Shown here: piece by piece, positions 55,195 to 64,000 of the stretch
How the letters are laid out: every line of letters starts with the position of its first letter
Numbering within the stretch: position 1 is the first letter of the stretch
Origin: Brachypterus glaber
Lineage: Eukaryota > Arthropoda > Insecta > Coleoptera > Kateretidae
Direction: 5' to 3'
Length of the DNA: 64,000 bases
NCBI GenBank assembly: GCA_958510825.1
Contig: OY294044.1
Span: 84,056,895 to 84,120,894, forward strand
Position numbers and translations under genes: made by a program
Notes under the pieces: generated by a model
Databases searched by the model: none
Told to the model about the DNA's origin: nothing
Seen by the model: only the letters and a program-made list of their open reading frames with translations

Positions 55195-55800
55195 ATTGTT
55201 TTATACACTAGTTTTGTTCGGTCAGGCCTAGAATACGGGTCATTGATTTGGTCGCCAAGTTATACAACCCATATATTACGTTTAGAAAATATTCAAAAAA
55301 AATTTATTAGATTACTGTGTTTCAAAAATAACATTGACTATGCAAATAACAACATTAACGAGTTGTTAACTTATTTTACCTTACCTTTATTGGAGAAACG
55401 TCGTTCATACTACGATATTATGTTTATTTACAAAGTTTTTTCATAATAAAATGTCCACCAATTCTTTCACAATTTTCTATCTGTGTTCCATTAGCAAACT
55501 TAAGGTTTAATAATTTATTTTTTGTTCCATTTCACCGAACAAACTATGGAATGCACTCTCCTTTATGTAGAATGACCAATTTAATAAACGCAATCAATGA
55601 CTGTGATATTTTTTATTTAAGTTTAAATAAATTTAAAAATAACATTAAAAGAGTATTATATTAATTATACGTTAAAAATTATTATATTAATTATAAGTGT
55701 CCAGTTAAATATTCTAGTTTCCATATAACATGTTTTATTCTATTGTACTTAAATGTTTGTAAAAAAGGATATCCGTTAATAAATAAAAATAAATAAATAA
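55195..55800 (+). pseudogene. LINE reverse-transcriptase ORF, C-terminal half and 3' tail
   Basis: Continues the LINE interrupted at 39828. Blocks include FVRSGLEYGSLIWSPSYT and ENIQKKFIRLLCFKNN. After a stop or frameshift near 55443 come VPFHRTNYGMHSPLCRM and a final NNIKRVLY before the stop near 55660. These are typical of the region downstream of Jockey/CR1-type RT cores. The 3' end is an (AAATAAAT)n-like tail at about 55775-55800. One frame break makes the C-terminus defective, independently of the LTR insertion. Confidence 0.85.
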
Positions 55801-55949
55801 AACGTGTAAAATGGCTATTCCTCACTCTTGGACCGTCCCCCTGGCCCCTGTCTCGGCTCAGGTGAAAAACATCCACTCGTTCTGAAAATGCATCATTCTA
55901 CACTTGTTACAGAATATACTAACATGTTTGTTTAACCTACAATTACAAT

Positions 55950-56712
55950 TCTACTTAAGCCTCACCTAAGTCCATGACTTGTTTGGGCTAGTAGTAGAGG
56001 TAAACACCTGCTTTAACTGATTTTCGAACCAGTTTTTAGGGAGGTATCTCTATTTCACCGCTCGCCTTCGCCAATTTTAATTAATAACACAGGCTCACAA
56101 AAAAACAAAAGTGGTCTACACAATGGATAGGACCATGATATTCCTATCTATTTTCGCCCGCTGAAACCGAATCTGGGCTCAGTTTAACCCCTACAAGTCT
56201 GGATTTTTCTCTACAGCCTCACTATGCTACCAACATTATTTTATTGTATATTTCGACTTTAAATGATTAGTAAGACATATAAAATATGTTTTTTTTTTAT
56301 TTTTTTTAAATATTTTTGATTGAAAAATTTAGAGTAAAAAGGGCAAAATAAAAAGGGAAAAAAGTAACAAAGAATTATTTTATTGTGTATTTCAACTTTA
56401 AATGATTAGTAAGACATAAAAAATATGTTTTTTATTTTCCATTGAAATGATTGAATTTATTATTATTAAAATATTAAAAAATTAAAAAACATATTTTTGT
56501 CTTACATGATTAGTAAGACATAAAAAATATGTTGGTAGCGCGGCTTTAGAGAAAAATCCAGACGACAAAGTGTTAAACTGAGTTCAAATTCGGTTCAGAT
56601 GGGCGAAAATACATAGGAATATCATGGTCTTTTTCCTTAGCGCAGACCACTTTTGTTTTTTTTTGTGGGCCTGTGTAATTATATGACAAAGGCAGTCGGG
56701 GCGACATAATTT
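55950..56712 (-). mobile_element. tRNA-SINE, 3' part, split by a foldback element
   Basis: 55950-56087 matches the complement of the SINE body: 'cctaagtccatgac', 'gggctagtagtagaggt', 'actgattttcgaacc', 'cgccttcgccaatttt'. After the insertion, 56676-56712 ('aattatatgacaaaggcagtcgg') continues it, corresponding to 'attaactgaaaaaggcaaatcgg' at 32263-32286. The tRNA head beyond is not recognisable. Confidence 0.65.
56088..56675. mobile_element. Foldback element, ~588 bp, 'ACACAGGCYCAC' tips
   Basis: Arms: 'acacaggctcacaaaaaaac', 'aaaagtggtctac' and 'aggaccatgatattcctat' on the left; the right arm ends 'ttttgtgggcctgtgt'. The left arm also has 'gtctggatttttctctaca' and 'gctaccaacat', paired near 56532-56560. 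The centre has three direct 'tttaaatgattagtaagacat' words. No transposase. It is inserted in a SINE. Confidence 0.75.
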
Positions 56713-56739
56713 TTTTATTTTCGAGGGGGTTCGTTTTGT

Positions 56740-57095
56740 GCCCTTACTTCAATATTATTATTTTTGAATATTTGAAGTCGATCGGATTATTCTTTTTAAG
56801 TTTTCGCAGGCACAAGAAAACGTGACTTATGGACAGGCAGACGGAAGAAAGGATGGACGAACAGATAGACAGACAAATGGACGGAAAGAAGAAAATTTTT
56901 AAATATTGTTTTTTTTTTATTTTGGCATTGTTTAACACTTTTACGCCATTGGTAATTGCGGGATTATTTAAATGTTGTTTTGAATTTTATATATAACGCA
57001 GTTTGGTATAAAACTTTGATTTTGGGCATTTTTTTTATATTTCATTCTAAGTAAACGTATAGTACTCCTCTACTATGAAGCTGCGGGCTGTATAA
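56740..57095 (+). repeat. Dispersed repeat with GACAGACAGA motif, copy 2
   Basis: 'gaagtcgatcggattattc', 'aagaaaacgtgactta', 'ggacaggcagacgg', 'gacagacaaatggacgg' and 'gtactcctctactatgaagc' occur in the same order as at 22850-23095. Confidence 0.6.
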
Positions 57096-57926
57096 GTAAA
57101 ATAGACTTTTACTTCACTGATAAAACTAAATGGATGCGATTTAAAAAGCATCCTTTCTCTGCAATTTAATAGATAAAATCTAACTTATATAATCAATTTT
57201 AATTTTCTATTACGAATTAAGGACTAAGCTGCTTTTCTTATTATTTTCGTGAGCTTTTTTTATCTTTGGGATTAATTTTCAGAATGAAATAGTCACAATC
57301 TTACAATACTTTCTTGTACCTATATAATAAAAAAATCAAACCAAAGACACTATGTATAATCAAGTCAGTAATTCAAGTATTTAGCTCAAAGAGTTCTGGA
57401 GTTATAAGGGTCAAAAATGTATCTCAATAGATCGTCCGACTGTCCGAACAATAGGGCGCGCACAGTGTAGGCAACCGGCACGTCAGTTATATACGACGAG
57501 ATATTGGTCAGCCATTTTTGTAATATGAAATTATTTATTTTGAATCAAATGTCAATTTCGTGTGCTAAATATTTGTGTGCTATATATTTGTTGTTACCAA
57601 GGAATAGGGTTCTCCACTAAGTCTTGTTGTTAATATTTGAACACTGATTTACAAACTACTTTATAATAGTAAGGTAAATGTAAATGAATTTTCCTTTTTG
57701 ATAACGCTAACTATTTTAAAAATCGATTTAAAGCTTAAATTTTTTCGTCGCGCCTTATTTTCTACGTCACATATAGAGACTGCGCAGAAACGACATTTTA
57801 TTTCTTAGTGTGGCTAAACTGCTAGCGTAGATATAACCTCACTTTTTATCTGTCAGTGGAGAGTTTCTTGTTAAATTTCGGAATCGGTTTGTTTTTAAAG
57901 TTATTTTATTTGTTTTTGCTTTTATT

Positions 57927-58885
57927 ATGGCTTCAGTGGATTTTTTTTGTGAAAGCAAGTAGCGAAATATTACTACACGTTAATTACGTGATGGTTAAAG
58001 AATTTTTCGCAAAAAACTTGGACTATTTTAGTGTGGAGTTCCGAAGATGATGTTATTGGTTATGTGCAACTCAATCAGGACAAGAGCACTGGTATTTGCA
58101 CAGTAAAAGGACGTGTTGTCCTTGAACACAAAGTTCATAATACAGTATACAAGATCGCAGCAGAAATTGATGAAAATAATGAAGTGATTCTTCATTCTAG
58201 TTGCCAAAGTTTTACAGCTTCTGAAGGTAAATTATTTTAGTTATTTTGGTCTGTGGAATTCTGGGGTTCTATTTAAAATACCTTATAAAAAGTCAGGTTC
58301 TAAAAGGGCCAATGTCAAAAATTTTAAACGGATACACTAAATCAAACAAAACATTGGCTGTTTTAGCAGTTTAACAGACATGTTTGTTAAAAACACCCTT
58401 GTCACTTAAAAACTACATTTATCTCACAAGCACTGACGTTGGCTTTTTTAGGTTATATAGATCTAAGAAAAAGGTAGTTCTGCAGTGTAACTTATAATAA
58501 GTATATAGTGACATTGGCCCTTTTAGAACCAAGCCATGATTTACAACCAGATTTTTTCCTGCTAACTACCCCCCCCCCCACTCAGAATAAGATTTAACAC
58601 TTTCTTAATATTGAGGGCTTTATAACGTAGAGGTCTACCTTCAGTTTTTGGTTTCCATTTCATGTTATGAAGCCTTTGATATAATCGTAGCAAAAGTAAA
58701 AAGCATTTTTAATTGTTCTAGGTGGATGTAAGCATGCAATTGCAGAGGTTGAGTGCTACTAGGAAAAACCAGCATTGGCACAAGTGGGCCACAAAATGAA
58801 ATACATCAAGGCCTCTGAATTAAAAATTGGGGGACCCTCTACGTTCTTTGAAGATATACTGAAACTGAATAAAACCGAAAAATAG
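57927..58885 (+). pseudogene. SWIM-type zinc-finger gene fragment, two exons, decayed
   Basis: Exon 1 (about 57927-58226) starts MASVDFF, shifts frame near 57957 to HVNYVMVKEFFAKN, and shifts again near 58035 to DDVIGYVQLNQDKSTGICTV, EHKVHNTVYKIAAE and SCQSFTASEG. The donor is GAAG/GTAAAT (intron from 58227); the acceptor TTCTAG ends at 58721. Exon 2 gives GCKHAIA then EVECY, a stop (58759-58761) where relatives have Trp, then EKPALAQVG and KYIKASEL, ending at 58885. CxxC...GGCKH followed by CYWKKP is the pattern of a SWIM zinc-finger family I recall as multicopy in invertebrates, some with a YqaJ-type nuclease downstream. Here the second Cys is Phe and roughly 15 residues after CKHAIA are deleted. 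It is non-functional. Confidence 0.7.
58294..58533. mobile_element. MITE with 'GGTTCTAAAAGGGCCAATG' ends (copy 2), in the intron
   Basis: The left 'aggttctaaaagggccaatg' with 'tca' is inverted at the right ('tgacattggcccttttagaa' with 'cc'). It lies within the intron of the SWIM fragment, 67 bp after the donor site. Its better-matched ends suggest it is younger than the copy at 37709. Confidence 0.8.
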
Positions 58886-59424
58886 GAAAATATAACCTCA
58901 CATCAACGCTTCATGACAGTCACATCTATTTAATAACGATCAGAGTAGCCAACATACAAAATCAAAACTGACTTGAACTGTGCAAACTCTGTCTGTGACG
59001 TTTTCAGTGGAGCGGGAAAAAATAATTCAAATTTTATAATTTTTTTTCTCCTGTTAAAGTAGACTAAAAAATAAATAAATAGCATATATATTATAATTAG
59101 AACTTCTAGTTTTAAAAAATAATTAAAACCAAAAATCGAAGAAGACCCTATTAAACAGAGTTACTGTTATTAGGATTTTACTTTTATACCAACAGATTTA
59201 AAGAAAATTGTACTCAAGTGCGACCTTGTAAGGTAACTTAACATCTGAAATTTATTTATTTATATAGATATTTTAGATCGTAGAAAAAATGTTGTTTGTA
59301 TTACGAGCGCAAAATGTGATTTCTGCTTTGGCGTGATTGCGCTCTTAATACAAAATAACTATTTAGTACGACGAAATAAAGAAAAATGCATGTTCACTAT
59401 ATATCCTCGTTAGGATATTTTTCT

Positions 59425-59550
59425 ATCGAACGAGTACATAGTCCATATTTTAAAAAGCCCTTAGTGCACTGGAATGATTTTTTGACTTCGCTTAGCGTTA
59501 TCAAAAAAACTTCGTTCTCATGCACTAAGGACTAAAGTCGCTTACTCGTT
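59425..59550. repeat. Hairpin element with 'AACGAGTA...TACTCGTT' ends
   Basis: 'aacgagtacatagtcc' and 'cccttagtgca' pair with 'tgcactaagg' and 'actaaagtcgcttactcgtt'. The structure is imperfect and about 126 bases long. Confidence 0.55.
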
Positions 59551-60000
59551 AAGAAAACTACTAAATTTCAATCATAACATGTACAGTAACTTTCACAACT
59601 CTTGGCTCATTTTAACCCGATGCAGGTACTTAAAAAATCAGAACTTCGGCAAAATTTTAACTTAAACTTTAAAATATAATATTTCGCAAAAACTATTCAA
59701 TGTAACCAAATTTTAATAACAGATTCAGCAGCTCAAAATCTATAGAGAAGCTTGTTTTTATTAGGTCAAAGTTAAATCCCTGTTCTTTGGTAAAAGTGTT
59801 GTTTAAGATGATGCTGCAAAAAAAGCCAACTAACGATTTTTTTTAATTTTTACACGGAATGCATAAAATACACTTGTGGTCAGACTCATAATCAGAAAAA
59901 TCATGGGAGGTGCCAGACTTTTAGGTAAAACTTTTTAAAACTAGCCGTGATTGGTTGGTATAGAGCGCTGATAAACATCAGTGTCGTTCGACCTAAGCAT
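59551..60000. other. AT-rich stretch with no recognised feature
   Basis: No gene, RNA or clear repeat could be supported in this interval. Confidence 0.35.
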
Positions 60001-60039
60001 GCCTTGGCGCCTGTAAGCGATATTGGCAGTGAACGTGTA
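60001..60039 (-). mobile_element. Solo piggyBac-type terminus
   Basis: Read inverted from 60039, the sequence TTACACGTTCACTGCCAATA matches the tip of the MITE at 60091 (TTAACACGTTCACTGTCCAA) with one base missing from the TTAA. The other end was not found. Confidence 0.45.
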
Positions 60040-60090
60040 AAAAAATATTATTAATTAATAATAATATTTATTGTTTAAGAAAAGTTTTAA

Positions 60091-60250
60091 TTAACACGTT
60101 CACTGTCCAATTACCCATATATGGGTCATCTCATAGGTTTTCTGTAAGTCCTATAAGGCATATGTGGTTCAAGTTTACATTACACTTGAAACACATATGC
60201 CTTACAGGACTTATAGAAAACCTATGGCATGACCCATATGGACGTGTTAA
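60091..60250. mobile_element. piggyBac-type MITE, 152 bp between TTAA sites
   Basis: TTAA at 60091-60094 and 60247-60250. The ends read CACGTTC and, inverted from the right, CACGTC. The interior folds on itself: 'acccatatatgggtcat', 'cataggttttctgtaagtcc' and 'tataaggcatatgt' pair with 'acatatgccttacagg' and 'acttatagaaaacctatg'. No coding; it would depend on a piggyBac transposase elsewhere. Confidence 0.8.
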
Positions 60251-60471
60251 ATTAAATTAATAAAATGTTTTAGAAGTAAGGATAAAGAAAACGATTATGA
60301 CAGAATCATAATATAAAGAGATCCTTAATGTTTGTTGTCAGTTTTGTTTATTTTACTGACCTAAACTGACAGAAAGCTTCTAGGATCACTACCCATTTGG
60401 ATATGACACTTCATTAAGAGATAATATAGAGGGTGAGCAGAAATGTGACGAGGATCAGGTTTGATAATCTG

Positions 60472-60546
60472 CCGTTCTAAGCTGAAAAGTCCTATCCATA
60501 TAGGTTTAACATACACAGATAGGACCTTTCAGCTTAGTAGGAAGGC
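60472..60546. repeat. Short hairpin, ~75 bp
   Basis: 'taagctgaaaagtcctatc' and 'gataggacctttcagctta' are inverted around a short AT-rich centre; the outer bases 'gccgttc' and 'gaaggc' also partly pair. It may be a tiny MITE. Confidence 0.6.
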
Positions 60547-60710
60547 AGTAATGTTTACATATTATAAAAGATGCAAGCTGTGAAATTATAGAGGTCTCAG
60601 AAACGTAAAACTTAAAAAATAAAAAATATTTTCTTTTTCTCCTACTTGATTTTCTTTATTTCCTTTTTTCCTAAAATATTATCCATATTATAGTTATTGA
60701 TATACCAAGG

Positions 60711-61513
60711 CACGGTTCGCTACAAATGATTTTTTTTTTGTTGCCAACACCCTCTTCCAGTCTTGGTAGTTTTTGATAAGTAACCTATGAACCTTTAAAA
60801 TAAAATTATTATTAAAATCCTCTATCTGTATTTTTTTTTTAAATCTGCATGTTTGTGAAACATTTAAAATAATTTAAATTTTCACTATAGTAAACTTATA
60901 AAATTCCCACATTGTAAATTATAATGCTATATATTTATAATTACCGTCAGTTATAGCTATAACATTACTTTAAATTTTAGAATATTTTGTACAGGGACGG
61001 AGTTATGATTTTTTTTAAAGGAAAATACATGATTTTTTTTTTCAAAACCTCAGACTTAATTTCAGATAAGTTATTTCATTGTTCTAGAACATATTACTGG
61101 TTTATTGCATGCATTGATAAATACTATAAACCTTAGAAATAAAAACTGAAAAAAAGTATAAGGTTTTTACAAAGCACTTTATTTTTTACCATGTCTTTCT
61201 TTATCTGAAATTAAGTCGGAGGTTTAAAAAAATCATGTTTTTCCCCTTAAAAAAAGTCATAACTCCGTCCCTGTACAAAATATTTTAAAATGTAAAACTG
61301 GGTTGTATAAAGAAATGTTATAGCTACAGTTGACGGTCATTATGAAAATATAAATTATTTAAAAATTTTCACAAAAATGCAAATAAAAAAAAATTACCCA
61401 TATAAGATTTTAATAATAATTTTATTTTAAAGGTCCATAGGTTACTTGTCAAAAACTACCAAGACTGGAAGAGGGTGTTGCCAATTAAAAAAATTAATTT
61501 GTAAGGAACCGTG
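60711..61513. mobile_element. Foldback element, 803 bp, CACGGTT termini, AAGG duplication
   Basis: The arms start CACGGTTC..TACAAAT and continue with 'caacaccctcttccag', 'tcttggtagtttttgat' and 'acagggacggagttatga', matched inverted on the right to 61513. The centre is near 61125. AAGG at 60707-60710 and 61514-61517 flanks it. No transposase. The CACGG start is shared with the foldbacks at 10181 and 23829. Confidence 0.8.
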
Positions 61514-61935
61514 AAGGGTATTAAGTAGATGTTTATGCCCTAATGGCGACGAGATTACAAACCCGGGGGCCTCTAACCCGAGGGTTTTTAAGTCGCCCTT
61601 GGCTTTGTTATATGAGAGTTGATCTAAAAATTGTTTCCAGACCAGTGTGATGCGGATATACAAACTTTTGAGCCATTTTTGCGGCTCTCCATGCTTATGT
61701 ACAATTTTTCTTGTTTTCAGTACTCATTTCTTTGTGGAAAGGTAGGCAGGCCCAGAGTGGATTACTGCTTTCAAATAAAAATTTAATGAAAATTAAATAA
61801 TTGCTTAGGGATATTAAAGCTGCCTCAAACCAGTTATGTAACAAATATTAGATATAATATGTAAAGCAAATAAAGATTAACCCATTAGGGACACTACTGT
61901 TAAACATATATGTAAGTATATTGCCAACATTAAGT

Positions 61936-62150
61936 TATGTGAGTTTTCCAGAACATATTCTGTATAACTTCATAATAGGTTATGTGAAATAAAATTTTAC
62001 GGAACATATTCTGTAAAAAAAATATGAAATTAAATTTTAAAGAACATATTCTGTAAGAATTTATGTGAAATAAAATCTTACGGAACATATTCTGTAAAGA
62101 TTTGTGTAAAATAAAATTTTACAGAACATAGTCTTTAAAAATTACATGAC
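61936..62150 (+). repeat. Tandem repeat, ~41-bp unit, five copies
   Basis: 'tatgtgaaataaaattttac' then 'ggaacatattctgtaa' recurs five times with small changes. Each unit contains the partial palindrome 'acagaatatgttc'. The first and last units are the most diverged. Confidence 0.8.
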
Positions 62151-62635
62151 TTGACGGCAATATTCTTACCTAAGTTATGCTCTGTAATTAAAGCGCGCCA
62201 AAAACTACATAATATATTATGTGAAAATAAATAATATATTACTTGAAACTTAAAAATTACATAATAAGTTGTGTGAAGGTATATAATATATTATGTAAAT
62301 TTTAAAAATATAGCAATAATGTCAAATTGTACATAACTTATTGTGTGCTTGTGTAATTTTTATGTTTGTACCGTTTTTAAAAGAATATTTGTGGATTTTT
62401 TTTTAATTTTTCGTTTTTCGCAAACATATAATAAAAAAAAATTAAAAATTTTGATTTTTTTTTCAAGGTTTTTTCGAAAAACTTTTTTAAAAGTTTTTTT
62501 TTTTTAATTTTTCCCAAAAAAAGATCTTTTGAAAAAAAAAATGTATTTTTTTTATTTTTTTTTTTATATTTGGGAAAACGCAATGTACCATTTACTGTGA
62601 ATAATATGTAATGGAATGCGTAGCATTACATATGT
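62151..62635. other. Low-complexity A/T DNA
   Basis: 62208-62300 repeats 'taatatattatgtg' words. 62395-62570 is poly-T and poly-A in alternating blocks with self-complementary stretches. The Lys/Phe-rich minus frame here is compositional and is rejected as a gene. Confidence 0.6.
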
Positions 62636-62671
62636 TCACGGCTTGTTTTTTTTTAGTCTCATAAATCGTTG

Positions 62672-63110
62672 AAAGAAAACCCGGATACTAAAAAACGGAA
62701 CACTTAGCTTCTGGGCAAATGCAAAAGCCTGAACTATGTCTCCAGTTGTTGACCCAGTGCCTAAATTAATCAATATGCTTTGCTTTGGCCCAAATTTGCA
62801 TTTTGTACCATCAACAACGACCCACATTATACAAACTACACGTCGATTACCAAAAGTTTTACACCATTTTACATAAATTAAGTTTATTTCTGCGTATATT
62901 ATGGAATAGAGACAACCAAAAATTATAATTATTGAATACATTGAGTACATCAGTCCAATAGTAATTACATACCAAGGTAAAGAATAGATTTTTTATATAA
63001 GAATGCGACGCTATAATAGTCTTCTCTACAGTGGTTTATATGTGATGTTTTTTACTACTAGCACATTTATTCTTCTTATTTAAACATTTTTATATCATAA
63101 TTTTTATATC
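62672..63110 (-). pseudogene. Duplicated segment 1 with unidentified minus-strand coding remnant
   Basis: The minus strand carries an open frame at 62950-62636, starting MYSMYSIIIIFGC and continuing VVCIMWVVVDGTKCKFGP, INLGTGSTTGDIVQAFAFAQ and KLSVPFFSIRVF. Residue pattern and codon regularity look protein-derived, perhaps from a transposase, but I do not recognise the family. The N-terminal part looks fortuitous. The 3' non-coding side ends with 'gcgacgctataatagtcttc' and 'ttactactagcac', shared with 63440 and 7270. The frame probably represents an internal piece of a longer lost gene. Confidence 0.45.
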
Positions 63111-63439
63111 GTTAATAAAGTGAAATGATTGTTGGATCCTAATTAACCGCGAAAAACCAAGTAACCTTTGAGATCGCCATTTTTCAAAACGGAATAAGAT
63201 AATCTGTTTATGGGTACTAAAAGTTGACAGTACTAAGGTTTATTTTTTTTAAGGTACAGTTATTTTAAACCTTCCCGATTGTAAACAATCTCGAAATTAC
63301 CATAGCAACGTAAGATACGCATGCGTCGTAAGCGAAATGACTAAGCCCAATTTACACAACCGTAAAACGTTGACATGACATTAACGAGAACAAAACAATG
63401 GTTTATTCCTCTAAATTATTGGAATAAAAGCGATTTTTT
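63111..63439. other. Spacer between the duplicated segments
   Basis: Slightly richer in CG than its surroundings. Contains a palindromic forkhead-like GATTGTAAACAATC (63277-63290) and an RFX X-box-like TTACCATAGCAAC (63297-63309), 6 bp apart. No gene is visible, and the motifs could be chance. Confidence 0.35.
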
Positions 63440-63877
63440 AAGCAAAACCCGAATACTGAAAAACGGAACACTTAGCTTCTGGGAAAATGCAAAAGCCTGA
63501 AGTCTGTCAGTTGTTGACCCAGTGCCTAAATTAATTAATATTCCTTTGCTTTGGCCCAAATTTGCATTTTGTACCATCAACAATGACCCACATTATACAA
63601 ACTACATGCCGATTACTAAAAGTTTTACACCATTTTACATAAATTAAGTTTATTTCTGCGCATATTTTGGAATAGAGACAACCAATAATTATAATTATTG
63701 AATACATTGAGTACGTCAGTCCAGTAGTAATTACATACCAAGGTAAAGAATAGATTTTTTTATATAAGAATGCGACGCTATAATAGTCTTCTCTACAGTG
63801 GTTTATATGTGATGTTTTTTACTACTAGCACATTTATTCTACTTATTTAAACATTTTTATATCATAATTTTTATAAT
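63440..63877 (-). pseudogene. Duplicated segment 2 of the 62672 family
   Basis: Matches 62672-63110 with an offset of 767 bases, for example 'acggaacacttagcttctgg', 'tttggcccaaatttgcattt' and 'gtaccatcaaca'. It has small deletions, including loss of a few bases after 'cctgaagtctgtc', which breaks the minus-strand frame. The repeat is direct. Confidence 0.55.
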
Positions 63878-64000
63878 ATTTTTTTTCTATTTTGGGACTC
63901 TTATAAGCTCATAATTACACGCATTTTGCGTGTTCTTAAACACCCATAAGAGGTGTCTACTTTTTTTCTTTTGGGTTAGCAACAGGCAAAAGCCTTGTCG
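63878..64000. other. Window end, nothing recognised
   Basis: Contains a weak inverted pair ('acacgcattttgcgtgt'). No further feature can be supported before the sequence ends. Confidence 0.3.

Larger units (their letters stand above)
57606..59149 (+). mobile_element. Insertion carrying a captured gene fragment, ~1.54 kb
   Basis: The limits are set by the break in repeat R: the left junction is after 'aaggaat' and the right before 'attaaacag'. The ends show only a weak inverted match (TAGGGTTCTCC at left; TAGGGTCTTCTTC from the right). It contains two exon-like segments separated by an intron, so capture was at the DNA level. The superfamily is unknown; TA or AT may be the target duplication. 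Confidence 0.6.
57455..59290 (+). mobile_element. Dispersed repeat family R, copy 3, split
   Basis: 57455-57605 ('cgcacagtgtaggcaacc' to 'tatttgttgttaccaagga') and 59150-59290 ('agttactgttattaggattt', 'ccaacagattt') are the two halves. Together they reproduce the order seen at 27400-27660. The interruption is the 1.5-kb element carrying the SWIM gene fragment. Confidence 0.65.

Noticed and set aside
57856..58050. Frame beginning MESFLL in the SWIM insertion
   Set aside because: It begins with GTG, not ATG. Its end partly coincides with the real SWIM frame, but its start is upstream non-coding sequence.
62377..62583. Lys/Phe-rich minus frame
   Set aside because: Pure consequence of alternating poly-A and poly-T.

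Overview
The window is AT-rich, gene-poor eukaryotic DNA, most probably from an insect. The reasons are tRNA-derived SINEs with hexanucleotide tails, piggyBac, hAT and Tc1/mariner relics, Jockey/CR1-type LINEs, Helitron-type ends, many palindromic MITEs and one arthropod-type TCAGT initiator. There is no sign of bacterial organisation. Almost everything recognisable is transposon-derived and often nested. The only intact long protein is carried, twice, by an LTR retroelement.

Layout. 1-8 kb: a broken piggyBac-like transposase (minus strand), a Helitron 3' end, a small CG-rich patch that looks like a promoter plus first exon on the minus strand, a SINE ending in about 35 copies of a hexamer, and copies of a modular repeat built from ~95-bp units with C-run/G-run cores. 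8.6-12.5 kb: two large foldback elements and a smaller hairpin element. 12.9 kb: a complete hammerhead-ribozyme core on the minus strand. 14-25 kb: more modular repeat, a dead Tc1/mariner transposase, and a dozen MITEs, some nested. 27-32 kb: a dead minus-strand LINE and a nested stack of inverted-repeat elements. 32-38.9 kb: another SINE, microsatellites, perfect hairpins and a hAT-like element with CG-rich internal repeats.

38.9-55.8 kb is the centre of interest. A 5'-truncated LINE reverse transcriptase is split by an LTR element, with a 4-bp target duplication (ATTG at 39825-39828 and 55195-55198). The element is arranged LTR-internal-LTR-internal-LTR with a period of exactly 7115 bp. Each internal part encodes one 500-residue protein: a retrotransposon Gag (capsid-like) part, an Asn/Tyr/Arg-rich linker, and a C-terminal macrodomain of the TARG1/OARD1 type with both catalytic residues in place. 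No protease, reverse transcriptase or integrase follows; about 4 kb of C-poor non-coding DNA fills the rest. The first two LTRs carry a 143-bp SINE and the third keeps the empty site.

55.8-64 kb: a SINE split by a foldback element, an element carrying a decayed two-exon fragment of a SWIM zinc-finger gene, piggyBac-type TTAA MITEs, another foldback, a ~41-bp tandem array, and a ~430-bp duplicated segment with a decayed unidentified reading frame.

The parts do not form a host pathway. The Gag-macrodomain element looks like a non-autonomous retrotransposon that would rely on polymerase functions supplied elsewhere, while bringing its own predicted ADP-ribose-processing domain. All family calls are from reading the sequence; no database search was run.
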